This document shows, piece after piece, positions 26,893-33,827 of a stretch of 33,827 nucleotides of DNA; the stretch's first letter is position 1; each line of letters opens with the position of its first letter. Under the pieces are notes generated by a model. The model did not search any database and was not told where the DNA came from. It saw nothing but the letters and a program-made list of their open reading frames with translations. Source of the stretch: Rhodospirillaceae bacterium (GTDB lineage Bacteria > Pseudomonadota > Alphaproteobacteria > UBA2966). The position numbers and the translations under genes were made by a program. The DNA lies in the NCBI GenBank assembly GCA_002690215.1, contig NZDS01000042.1:1-33827 (forward strand), in the 5' to 3' direction.

Positions 26893-27861
26893 TCAGGCGA
26901 TAGCTGCGGCGGCGGCCGGCGGCCAGGCGTTGGCAGCTTCGCTTGGGGCCTCGACGGTTGCGGCCAAGGCGCCGTCCGTGGTTGTCCGGCACCAAGCCTC
27001 GGCATCGGCGAACAACGCTGTCAGGAGCTTGTTGTTGAGGCTGTGGCCGCCGCACCGGCTGTGATAGCGGCCCAGGAGCGGGGCGCCGGCGAGATAAAGA
27101 TCACCGACCGCGTCCAAGGCCTTGTGGCGCACGAATTCGTCGCCGTAGCGCAAACCATCCTGGTTGAGGACGCCTTCGTTGCTGACGACGATGGCATTTT
27201 CCAGCGAGCCGCCGCGAGCCAGGCCACGGGCCCGCAAGGCCTCGACGTCGTCGAGGAAACCGAAGGTGCGAGCGCGGCACAACTGGTCCTTGAAGGTGCC
27301 CAGTGCGATATCGATGCGCCAGCTTTGGCGTGAGATCAGGGTGTTGTCGAAATCGATCTCGACATCGAGCATGAAGCCGTCATAGGGGCTGAGGCAGGCG
27401 TAGCGATCGCCGTCATCGATCTCCACCGTCTTGAGCACGCGTATGCTGTGGCGCTCGGGAAGTTGCTCGACCAAGCCGGCGCATTCGATCAGGAAAACGA
27501 AAGGTGCGGCGGAGCCGTCCATGATGGGAACTTCGCCGCCGTCGAGTTCGACAATGGCGTTGTCGACACCGCAGCCGTAGAAGGCTGCCATCAAGTGTTC
27601 TACCGTGGCTATGCTGGTGCCGGAATCATTGCTGGTGGTGGTGCCCAGGGTGGTGTCGGAGACACCGTTCCACTCTGCCGTCACCTCGGCCACGGGGGCC
27701 GGACGATCGAGGCGGCGGAAGACGATGCCGCTGCCGGCCTCGGCCGGCCGCAGCGTCATGGCCACGCGAACGCCGCTATGGAGCCCGATACCGGTGCAGC
27801 TGATGGGATTTCTCAGGGTTTGCTGGCGTACGCTGGGCGCCGCTTGAAGATCGAATGCGAT
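26893..27861 (-). CDS. lpxC: UDP-3-O-acyl-N-acetylglucosamine deacetylase, apparent ATC start
   Basis: LpxC is the committed zinc enzyme of lipid A synthesis. Motifs: VEHLMAA (zinc His89), NEGVLNQDGLRYGDEF, HKALDAVGD (His246 and Asp250) and GGHSLNN (His273). The conserved N-terminal strand TLRNPISCTGIGLHSG lies upstream of the first ATG/GTG/TTG in frame (GTG at 27765), so that start would truncate the fold. In frame, the only plausible start after the upstream TAA is ATC at 27861, 9 bases after GGAGG, giving 322 residues. A rare ATC start or a sequence error are the alternatives. It is separated from ftsZ by 325 bases with a promoter candidate and four 17-bp repeats. Confidence 0.9.
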   Translation of the reverse strand: MAFDLQAAPSVRQQTLRNPISCTGIGLHSGVRVAMTLRPAEAGSGIVFRRLDRPAPVAEVTAEWNGVSDTTLGTTTSNDSGTSIATVEHLMAAFYGCGVDNAIVELDGGEVPIMDGSAAPFVFLIECAGLVEQLPERHSIRVLKTVEIDDGDRYACLSPYDGFMLDVEIDFDNTLISRQSWRIDIALGTFKDQLCRARTFGFLDDVEALRARGLARGGSLENAIVVSNEGVLNQDGLRYGDEFVRHKALDAVGDLYLAGAPLLGRYHSRCGGHSLNNKLLTALFADAEAWCRTTTDGALAATVEAPSEAANAWPPAAAAAIA

Positions 27862-27887
27862 GGAACCAACCCTCCAGGGTAGCCGTC

Positions 27888-27955
27888 TAACGCGGCTTAC
27901 TGTTTAACTTGGCTTACTGCCAAACATGGCTTACTGCCTAACAACGCTTACCGTC
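27888..27955. repeat. Four 17-bp tandem repeats in the lpxC leader region
   Basis: Four back-to-back units of exactly 17 bases: TAACGCGGCTTACTGTT, TAACTTGGCTTACTGCC, AAACATGGCTTACTGCC and TAACAACGCTTACCGTC. The core GGCTTACTG is constant in the first three. They end 26 bases before the proposed lpxC start on the minus strand, and lie downstream of the promoter candidate at 28001-28029, so they would be transcribed. Confidence 0.85.
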
Positions 27956-28000
27956 ATCCACCCGATGGGGGAAAATGGCTAGAGAACAAGCACTTCGGCG

Positions 28001-28029
28001 GTTCTAGCAACATCCCCCGAAGGGCTCAA
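28001..28029 (-). promoter_or_regulatory. Promoter candidate of lpxC
   Basis: On the minus strand TTGAGC (4 of 6) and TAGAAC (4 of 6) are separated by 17 bases. The predicted start would give a leader of about 130 bases that includes the 17-bp repeats. Confidence 0.4.
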
Positions 28030-28114
28030 ATCACTTGTTATTGCAGGTTGTTACGGTCTTTCTGCCGATCTTTTCCAGGCCTCCGAAGGCGCTTCCGGGG
28101 AGGACGGCAGGCGG

Positions 28115-28133
28115 CCGAACGGATGTCGTTCGG
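28115..28133 (-). terminator. Hairpin after ftsZ
   Basis: CCGAACG and CGTTCGG pair around GATGT, about 54 bases after the ftsZ stop. No T-run follows, so it is only a possible terminator or 3' protecting stem. The rest of 27862-28186 holds the lpxC promoter candidate and tandem repeats and no gene. Confidence 0.35.
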
Positions 28134-28186
28134 GGGGAATTCCGCCGCCGCTTCCCGGGCTGCCACCAGAGTTGCCGGCCCCCGCC

Positions 28187-29902
28187 TTAGTTGGCCTGAC
28201 GGCGCAGGAAGGCGGGGATGTCGAGCAGGTCGTCGTCGCTCGGCGCTGGGCTCAGCGTGCCGGTTGCCGGCAGCGACGGAGACGCGGCGGGCGTGACGTC
28301 GAGCGGCTTGACCGGCGTCGGGGCCGGCTGGGGCCGTTCCTCGGGTACCCGGCTGGCCGCCGGGGCCGTCGGGGCCGCTACACCCGCCGGGGTGGCAGGT
28401 TTGGGCTGCTTTGCCTCCTCCGCGGCCTGGCGCGCCCGTCCGGTGCCGGTCATGCGTTCCAGCAGACTGGGCCCGCGCTGGTGCTTCTTCGACTGCTTGC
28501 TGGCGTTGTCCAGAGCCGCCGTGGCGAAAGGCTCGGGCGCCCGCAGGGGCTGGCGCTTGAGCAGGGGCTCGACCGGTGGCGGCGGAATGAAGGACTCGCG
28601 GGCCGCTGTTGCCGGCTCCTTGGGCTCGCTCTCGTCCTTGGCCTGGACCGCGGGTTCGCTTGCTGCCTCGGCCGTCACAGGCGGGACTTCGGGAGCCGAA
28701 GCGGGGGCCGGGGTGGTGACGGATGCCGGAGCGGGCACGGGACCGATCGGTGCCGTCGAGCGCAGCGCTACCGCCGGCGTGCGGGCCTCGGCCAATTGCC
28801 GGACCTGAGGCGGACCGCCATCGGCTTCGACCTCGTCGAGTTGGGCTTCGGCGCCGGCGTCCGTGCCGGTCTCGGGTTGGCCGCCGCCGACCACTTGCAG
28901 GCGCAGGCTGGGGCTGGTCACCGGCTGCCGGTTGGTTTCGGAATCGATGCCAGTGGCGACGATGCTCACCCGCATTGTGCCTTCGAGGGTCTGATCGAAG
29001 GTCGAGCCGAAGATGATGTTGGCCTCCGCGTGCACCTCGTCGCGCACCCGGTTGGCGGCCTCGTCGACTTCAAACAGCGTCATGTCCATGCCGCCGGTGA
29101 TGTTGATCAAGACCCCGGTGGCACCTTGCATGGAAACGTCGTCCAATAGCGGGTTGGAGATTGCCGCCTCGGCCGCCTCCAGCGCCCGCTTCTCGCCTTC
29201 CGCCTCGCCGGTGCCCATCATGGCCTTGCCCATCTCGCCCATGACCGCGCGCACGTCGGCAAAGTCGAGATTGATCAGGCCGGGCATGATCATCAGGTCG
29301 GTGACCCCGCGGACGCCGGAATAGAGCACGTTGTCGGCCATTTCGAAGGCCTCGGCGTAGGTCGTCTTCTCGTTGGCCACGCGAAAGAGGTTTTGGTTGG
29401 GAATGACGATCAGGGTATCGACGTAGCGTTTGAGTTCCTCGATGCCGGCCTCGGCCATGGCCATGCGGCGCCCACCTTCGAAGTGGAAGGGCTTGGTCAC
29501 CACGCCGACGGCCAGGATGCCGGCCTCGCGGGCCGCCTGGGCCATCACGGTGGCGGCTCCGGTGCCGGTGCCGCCGCCCATGCCGGCGGTGATGAAGGCC
29601 ATGTGGCTGCCTTCCAGGTGGTCCATGATCTCGTCCAGCGCCTCCAGAGCGGCATCGCGGCCGACTTCGGGATTGGCGCCGGCACCCAAGCCGTAGGTGA
29701 CATTGGTGCCGAGCTGGATACGGCGCTCGGTCAGGGTTTGGGCCAATGCCTGGGCGTCGGTGTTGGCGACGACGAATTCGACGCCTTCGAGTTTGGCATT
29801 GATCATGTTGTTGACGGCGTTACCCCCGGCGCCGCCGACACCGATGACGGTGATCCTCGGTTTTAGCTCGGTGGGTTCCGGCATACTCAGGTTGATCGGC
29901 AT
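28187..29902 (-). CDS. ftsZ: Cell division GTPase FtsZ
   Basis: FtsZ is the tubulin homologue that forms the cytokinetic ring. The 571-residue product has the GTP-binding domain (about 15-200) with [12 protein letters not shown] and the signature GMGGGTGTG (107-115), the T7 loop NLDFADV, and a C-terminal domain to about 335. A Pro/Ala/Glu-rich disordered linker of roughly 220 residues follows, then the conserved C-terminal peptide [12 protein letters not shown], which binds FtsA. Long linkers are normal in alphaproteobacteria. The ATG follows TGGAGG. It is the last gene of the murB-ddl-ftsQ-ftsA-ftsZ run. Confidence 0.97.
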   Translation of the reverse strand: MPINLSMPEPTELKPRITVIGVGGAGGNAVNNMINAKLEGVEFVVANTDAQALAQTLTERRIQLGTNVTYGLGAGANPEVGRDAALEALDEIMDHLEGSHMAFITAGMGGGTGTGAATVMAQAAREAGILAVGVVTKPFHFEGGRRMAMAEAGIEELKRYVDTLIVIPNQNLFRVANEKTTYAEAFEMADNVLYSGVRGVTDLMIMPGLINLDFADVRAVMGEMGKAMMGTGEAEGEKRALEAAEAAISNPLLDDVSMQGATGVLINITGGMDMTLFEVDEAANRVRDEVHAEANIIFGSTFDQTLEGTMRVSIVATGIDSETNRQPVTSPSLRLQVVGGGQPETGTDAGAEAQLDEVEADGGPPQVRQLAEARTPAVALRSTAPIGPVPAPASVTTPAPASAPEVPPVTAEAASEPAVQAKDESEPKEPATAARESFIPPPPVEPLLKRQPLRAPEPFATAALDNASKQSKKHQRGPSLLERMTGTGRARQAAEEAKQPKPATPAGVAAPTAPAASRVPEERPQPAPTPVKPLDVTPAASPSLPATGTLSPAPSDDDLLDIPAFLRRQAN

Positions 29903-29946
29903 AGCTACCTCCAGTTAGGACGGGGAATTCCCCATTCCCCGGGATT

Positions 29947-29970
29947 TCAGTCGCGGCCCGTTTGGGCCAT
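29947..29970 (-). CDS. Possible 7-codon leader ORF before ftsZ
   Basis: ATG GCC CAA ACG GGC CGC GAC TGA (MAQTGRD) has AAGGAG 8 bases before its ATG, a better ribosome site than many genes here. It lies in the ftsA-ftsZ gap, 44 bases before ftsZ. A second AGAAGGAG copy lies 19 bases upstream. It may be an upstream ORF tuning ftsZ, or chance. Confidence 0.25.
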   Translation of the reverse strand: MAQTGRD

Positions 29971-30012
29971 TTTTCTCGCTCCTTCTGGCCTTTTGGCCTC
30001 CTTCTGACCGGT

Positions 30013-30040
30013 GGAACCGCTGTTTTTCCCTTGCGGTTCC
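30013..30040 (-). other. Hairpin in the ftsA-ftsZ gap
   Basis: GGAACCGC and GCGGTTCC (8 bp, perfect) enclose a 12-base loop, 8 bases after the ftsA stop. No T-run follows. It could stabilise or process the ftsA-ftsZ transcript and help raise FtsZ relative to FtsA. Confidence 0.4.
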
Positions 30041-30048
30041 CGGCCCCC

Positions 30049-31311
30049 TCAAAAATTCTCGCGCAGCCACTGTCCGACCCGAGCAAGACCCTGCCGCGGC
30101 GCCGTTTCGGCGGCCTCCGGCAGCGCGCTACGGCCCTGGGCGGCGTGGCACAAAAGCCCGGCACAGGTGGCAAAAGCGGGACCCCCGGTGGCCTCGGCCA
30201 ATCCCTGGATATGCACCGGCCGGCCTATGCGGACCTGTTTGTCGAGTACCTTGGCGGCCAATTCGCGCATGCCGGTGAGTTGGCTGGCGCCACCGGTCAG
30301 CACCACCCGGCGGCCGGCCGTGCGGGCATAACCCGAAAGCTCGAGGCGCTCGCGCACGAACTCGAGGATTTCCTCGGCGCGTGGCTGGATGATGGAGCTA
30401 AGCAGCGAGCGCGGTACGTGGTTGGGTTCAGCCAGCTCGGTTTCGCCGACCTGCGGCACGTCGATCATGGCGCTTTCGTCGGCGGGGCTGGCGATGGCGG
30501 TGCCGTAGAGCGTCTTCATGCGCTCGGCATGGGCCACCGGCGTGGCCAGGCCACGAGCGATATCGTTGGTGACGTGTTGGCCACCCAGCGTCACGACGTC
30601 GGCGAAATGCAAATCGTGGTCGTAAAAGACAGCGATAGTGGTGCTGCCGCCACCCATGTCGATGACGGTTACGCCCAGGTTCATCTCGTCCTCGTCAAGG
30701 ATCGAAAGTCCCGAGGCATAGCTCGAGATGAGCGTTTCCTCGGCGTCGAGATGGGCCCTCTCGAGACAGATCCTGAGATTGCGCAGCGCGCCTGTGCTGG
30801 CGGTTACGACGTGAATGTCGACACCGAGACGAGAGCCGAACATGCCGCGCGGATCGCGCACGCCGTTGGCGCCGTCAACGCGGAAGCCAACGGGCACAGC
30901 GTGGGCCACTTCGCGCTCGCCGCTTTCGGCTCGCGGGCGGCCCTGGGCCAGCACCCGGCGCAGATCGGCGTCGCTGATCTCGTGGCCCGAGACCGCCACC
31001 TCGACGCCCACCGTGTGGGAAGCCGGATCGCCGCAGGAGAAATTCACCAGCACCCGCTTGACCGTTTCGTTGGCCATGCGCTCGGCCGCCTCGACGGCCG
31101 CCGTGATGGCCGCCACGGTCGCTTCCAAGTCGACCACGGCGCCGCCCCGCAAGCCCCGCGAGACCTGGTGGCCGATGCCGACGATGCGGCTGGCGCCGGT
31201 GGCGTCGACGCGGGCGATAAAGCAGCAGACCTTGCTGCTGCCGACATCGAGGGCGGCGACCAAACCGCTACGTGCCGTGCCCCGTGTGCCCAGTTTGTTG
31301 ATGCCGTTCAC
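30049..31311 (-). CDS. ftsA: Cell division protein FtsA (actin-like)
   Basis: FtsA tethers FtsZ to the membrane and recruits later division proteins. The 420-residue product has actin-type motifs LDVGSSKV (21-28), IDMGGGSTTIAVF and LTGGASQLTGM, the FtsA-specific 1C insertion region (about 90-170), and a C-terminal amphipathic helix (GLARVGQWLREN) for membrane binding. The start is a GTG at 31311 with AAGGA 9 bases upstream. It lies 16 bases after ftsQ. Confidence 0.96.
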   Translation of the reverse strand: MNGINKLGTRGTARSGLVAALDVGSSKVCCFIARVDATGASRIVGIGHQVSRGLRGGAVVDLEATVAAITAAVEAAERMANETVKRVLVNFSCGDPASHTVGVEVAVSGHEISDADLRRVLAQGRPRAESGEREVAHAVPVGFRVDGANGVRDPRGMFGSRLGVDIHVVTASTGALRNLRICLERAHLDAEETLISSYASGLSILDEDEMNLGVTVIDMGGGSTTIAVFYDHDLHFADVVTLGGQHVTNDIARGLATPVAHAERMKTLYGTAIASPADESAMIDVPQVGETELAEPNHVPRSLLSSIIQPRAEEILEFVRERLELSGYARTAGRRVVLTGGASQLTGMRELAAKVLDKQVRIGRPVHIQGLAEATGGPAFATCAGLLCHAAQGRSALPEAAETAPRQGLARVGQWLRENF

Positions 31312-31327
31312 GGTGGCGTTTCCTTCC

Positions 31328-32236
31328 TTAGGTGCTCTTGCCGGGATGACGCCGCTGGGACGCCGCCTCGGGTGTAAGACGTACGATCAGGCGATCCGGC
31401 AGGCGCAGGTCGATGGCCCGCAACTGCCGTGAAAGAATGCTGTGTTTTTGCTCCAGTGCCGCCAGCCGGGCCCAGGCTTCGGCGCCGTCGTCCTCGGGCA
31501 AGCGCACCGTGAGGCCGTTGGCAAAGCGCACGTCCCAGCGCCGGCCACCCTGGCGGCGGGCCGCTTTGACTCGGGCATACAGCGCCGGTTGACGCGCCAG
31601 CATGTCGACCAGTGCGCCCACCTGGGCCGGGGCCTGGCGCCCGGTTACCACCAGCAGACCGGCATAGCGCTTGGCGATGCGGTCGCCGATGACGGCGCCC
31701 TCGCGGTCGATCAGCGAACGCCGCTTGCCGCGGCGCCAGATCGCAAAGGGCCGGCGCTCGACGATGGTCACGGCGATGGTGTCGGGCAGGTGCCGCGCCA
31801 CCGAAGCTCGGCGCACCCAGCCCAGGGCCTCGATGCGGCGCTGCGCAGCCTGGCTGTCGAAGGCGATGATCGAGCCGCCCTGGGGGGCGGCCAAGGCGCG
31901 TGCCAGGGCCCGCCGGCTGGTCTCGACGCGGCCGCTGACGACGACGTCCGCTATGCTCAGGCCGGCGCCGTGCACGGCGTCGTTGAGCAGCTTCTCGGCC
32001 CCGGCCACGGCGCGGCCGGGATAGTCGTAGCGCACCAGCCAATAACATCCGAGCGCCAGCAGGGCGCCAGCGGTCAGGGCCACGGCACTGCCCAGCAGGC
32101 GGCGGTTGAGGCCCTGGCGGCGGCTGCGCCCGCTATTGCGCCCGCGATTGCCCCCCCGGTTGCGATTAGCCGGCCGGGACTTCTGCTTCAAGCGTCCCAG
32201 GTCCCGCGGCATACTGTTGCGCATCACCGCGGGCAT
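31328..32236 (-). CDS. ftsQ: Cell division protein FtsQ (POTRA-domain)
   Basis: FtsQ is a bitopic divisome protein joining early and late components. The 302-residue product has a basic cytoplasmic tail (about 15-44), one membrane segment (about 49-68), a POTRA domain (about 85-160, with ADVVVSGRVETSRRALARAL) and the FtsQ beta domain (VERRPFAIWRRG, LIDREGAVI). I choose ATG 32236 because GGAGG lies 7 bases upstream; ATG 32257 has no site, and ATG 32224 would just abut the ddl stop. The chosen start overlaps ddl by 13 bases. Confidence 0.93.
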   Translation of the reverse strand: MPAVMRNSMPRDLGRLKQKSRPANRNRGGNRGRNSGRSRRQGLNRRLLGSAVALTAGALLALGCYWLVRYDYPGRAVAGAEKLLNDAVHGAGLSIADVVVSGRVETSRRALARALAAPQGGSIIAFDSQAAQRRIEALGWVRRASVARHLPDTIAVTIVERRPFAIWRRGKRRSLIDREGAVIGDRIAKRYAGLLVVTGRQAPAQVGALVDMLARQPALYARVKAARRQGGRRWDVRFANGLTVRLPEDDGAEAWARLAALEQKHSILSRQLRAIDLRLPDRLIVRLTPEAASQRRHPGKST

Positions 32237-33147
32237 CCGGCGTCCTCCAGCATCCATTCCACCAGCTCGACGAAGCCGATTCCGGAATGGGCGGCGATCT
32301 CGGGCACCAGCGAGAGTGGCGTCATGCCCGGCTGGGTGTTGATCTCGAGCAAATAGAAGCCGCCGTCCTTGCCGTTCTCGCCGGCTTCGTCGTCATAGCG
32401 CAGGTCAGCCCGACTGACGCCACGACAGCCCAGCGCCTCGTGGGCCCGCAGGGCGATGTCGAGGCTTTCGCGGTAGTGCTCGGGCGCCATGGGGGCCGGC
32501 ATCAGGTGCTCGGCGAAGCCCTCGGTGTATTTGGCCTGGTAGTCGTAAAAACGGCCCTTGGGGCGGATCTCGATGGCGCCCAGGGCAGCGTCGCCCATCA
32601 CCGCCACCTGGATCTCGCGGCCCGGGATGTAGCGCTCGACCAGCACCTCGTCGCCGAACTCCCAGGGAGCGTCGTCCACGGGCTCGCAATTGTCGCCGCT
32701 CAGCACTATCTTGACGCCGACGCTGGAGCCCTCGTTGAGGGGTTTGATGACGTAGGGCGCCTCCATGATTTGTCCGGCCAGCACCTCGTCGCGGTGCACC
32801 ACCCGTCCCTCGGGGCAACGCAGGCCTTCGCGGGCAAACAGCGTCTTGGCCACCGGCTTGTCCATGGCCAGCGCCGAGGCCAGTACGCCGGAATGGGTGT
32901 AGGGAATACCCAGCACTTCAAGCAGCCCTTGGAAGCAGCCGTCCTCGCCGTAGCGACCGTGCAGCGCGTTGAACACCACGTCGGGCGCCAGCTCGGCGAT
33001 CTCGCTGCCGGCATTGCGGCCGACGTCGATGCTGCTGACGCGGTGGCCGAGCTGCTCCAGCGCCTCGGCCACGGCGGCGCCCGAAACCAGCGAGACTTCG
33101 CGCTCGGCCGACCAGCCACCCATCAATACGGCTACATGGCGGCTCAT
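32224..33147 (-). CDS. ddl: D-alanine--D-alanine ligase
   Basis: Ddl makes the D-Ala-D-Ala dipeptide for the peptidoglycan stem. The 307-residue ATP-grasp protein has MGGWSAEREVSLVSG at the N-terminus, VFNALHGRYGEDG, the ATP-grasp region with YVIKPLNEGSSVGVKI, EVLVERYIPGREIQVAVMGD and the metal-binding DLRYDD...FYLLEINTQPGMTPLSLVPE. Its ATG overlaps the murB stop (ATGA) and its stop overlaps ftsQ. The open frame continues upstream to 33807 as murB shadow only. Confidence 0.97.
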   Translation of the reverse strand: MSRHVAVLMGGWSAEREVSLVSGAAVAEALEQLGHRVSSIDVGRNAGSEIAELAPDVVFNALHGRYGEDGCFQGLLEVLGIPYTHSGVLASALAMDKPVAKTLFAREGLRCPEGRVVHRDEVLAGQIMEAPYVIKPLNEGSSVGVKIVLSGDNCEPVDDAPWEFGDEVLVERYIPGREIQVAVMGDAALGAIEIRPKGRFYDYQAKYTEGFAEHLMPAPMAPEHYRESLDIALRAHEALGCRGVSRADLRYDDEAGENGKDGGFYLLEINTQPGMTPLSLVPEIAAHSGIGFVELVEWMLEDAGCPR

Positions 33148-33827
33148 GAGGGCAGCTCCGGGTGGTCCTTGTGGCGGCCGATGCGGCGGATCTCCCAATG
33201 CAGCTCGATGCCGGTCTCGGCGGCTACGCGTCGGCGCACCTCCTCGCCCAGTTGCTCCAGATCGGCGGCCGAAGCGTTGCCGGTGTTGATGAGGAAGTTG
33301 CAATGCTGTTCCGAAACCATGGCGCCGCCACGCTTGAGGCCGCGGCAGCCCGCCTGGTCGATGAGCTCCCAGGCCTTTGCTCCCTCGGCGCCATGGGGGT
33401 TGCGGAAGGTCGAGCCGCCGGTGCGGCTGCGTACCGGCTGACTGGTCTCGCGGGCCTGGCGAATGGCGGACATGCGTCCGGCCACGGTCTCCGGCTTGGC
33501 CGGCTCGCCCGCCAGCACGGCGCCAACCACGATCCAGTCGTCGGGCAGGCCCGAACGGCGGTAACCGAAGTCGAGCTCGGCCGGCGTCATCACATGCACC
33601 TGGCCCCCCGGGTCGATGGCTTCGGCCTCGACCAGCACGTCCTTGATTTCGCGGCCGTAGGCGCCGGCGTTCATGCGCAGTGCGCCGCCGATGGTGCCAG
33701 GGATGCCGCTGAGGAATTCGAGCCCGGAAAGGCCGACCAGCTTGGCCGTCAGGGCGACGTTGACGTCGAGCGCTCCGGCGCCGACATGGACGCGTTGCTC
33801 GCGACACGAGATGCGGGCGAAGCCCCG
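33144..33827 (-). CDS. murB: UDP-N-acetylenolpyruvoylglucosamine reductase (partial, N-terminus off the right edge)
   Basis: MurB reduces enolpyruvyl-UDP-GlcNAc to UDP-MurNAc with FAD and NADPH. The visible 227 C-terminal residues include the end of the FAD domain (GLEFLSGIPGTIGGALRMNAGAYG), FGYRRSGLPD, and the substrate domain with GGSTFRNPHG (the catalytic Ser) and GAMVSEQHCNFLINTGNASAADL, typical of the type I enzyme. It reads in from the right edge in frame; an internal ATG at 33674 is not the true start. Its stop overlaps ddl. murC is expected just outside the window. Confidence 0.96.
   Translation of the reverse strand, partial: RGFARISCREQRVHVGAGALDVNVALTAKLVGLSGLEFLSGIPGTIGGALRMNAGAYGREIKDVLVEAEAIDPGGQVHVMTPAELDFGYRRSGLPDDWIVVGAVLAGEPAKPETVAGRMSAIRQARETSQPVRSRTGGSTFRNPHGAEGAKAWELIDQAGCRGLKRGGAMVSEQHCNFLINTGNASAADLEQLGEEVRRRVAAETGIELHWEIRRIGRHKDHPELPS

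Noticed and set aside
27835-27866. TTG start for lpxC just after GGAGGG
   Set aside because: The TTG is out of frame with the conserved N-terminal strand and its frame stops after 18 codons.
27888-27955. CtrA sites or a CRISPR array in the 17-bp repeats
   Set aside because: TTAA half-sites are not spaced by 7 bases as CtrA sites require, and the units abut with no spacers, so neither explanation fits.
28235-28900. FtsZ linker as a fusion or frameshift
   Set aside because: A long Pro/Ala-rich linker before the conserved [12 protein letters not shown] peptide is normal for alphaproteobacterial FtsZ.

Overview
The window is GC-rich and looks like the chromosome of an alphaproteobacterium, probably of the Rhodospirillales type. 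The signs are a circularly permuted two-piece tmRNA with an ANDNEAFAVAA tag, an alphaproteobacterial-type SspB adaptor, an FtsZ with a very long linker, and a gene order (mreBCD-mrdA-rodA / leuA / ilvBNC / miaA / serB / degP-hflCK / mrp) that I associate with that group. No phage, integrase, transposase, CRISPR or plasmid genes are visible. Almost everything is core housekeeping.

Layout. 1-374: the start of an unidentified gene that runs off the left edge, then tRNA-Lys(CTT) with its own promoter and terminator. 459-5957: the cell-shape operon mreB-mreC-mreD-mrdA(PBP2)-rodA, with stop/start overlaps. 6048-12081: branched-chain amino acid genes, leuA alone with a long leader that may carry a leucine attenuator, and ilvB-ilvN-ilvC followed by a DUF924 gene. 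12270-14194: miaA and serB, divergent. 14422-15789: an orphan TrpB2-type tryptophan synthase beta with a strong terminator. 15980-19785: hflK-hflC-DUF2065 and, after an intrinsic terminator, degP. 20011-21150: mrp (apbC), divergent from hflK. 21514-22452: thyX. 22556-25585: permuted ssrA, sspB, class I fumarase and an NTF2-like gene. 25949-33827: division and envelope genes murB(partial)-ddl-ftsQ-ftsA-ftsZ, then lpxC and bamD, all on the minus strand.

How the genes work together. The two large minus-strand blocks make the elongasome (MreBCD, PBP2, RodA) and the divisome with peptidoglycan, lipid A and outer-membrane assembly (MurB, Ddl, FtsQAZ, LpxC, BamD). The middle makes branched-chain amino acids and serine. 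HflKC, DegP, tmRNA and SspB form a protein-quality-control group; tmRNA adds the tag that SspB delivers to ClpXP, and the two genes are adjacent.

The best leads are non-coding. They are a leucine-codon-rich leader ORF with mutually exclusive hairpins before leuA; four 17-bp tandem repeats in the leader region of lpxC; an lpxC reading frame whose conserved N-terminus has no ATG/GTG/TTG start but has an ATC behind a perfect Shine-Dalgarno; and two ~315-bp nested-palindrome elements, each between convergent genes, whose central modules lie in opposite orientations. I see no convincing new multi-gene system here.
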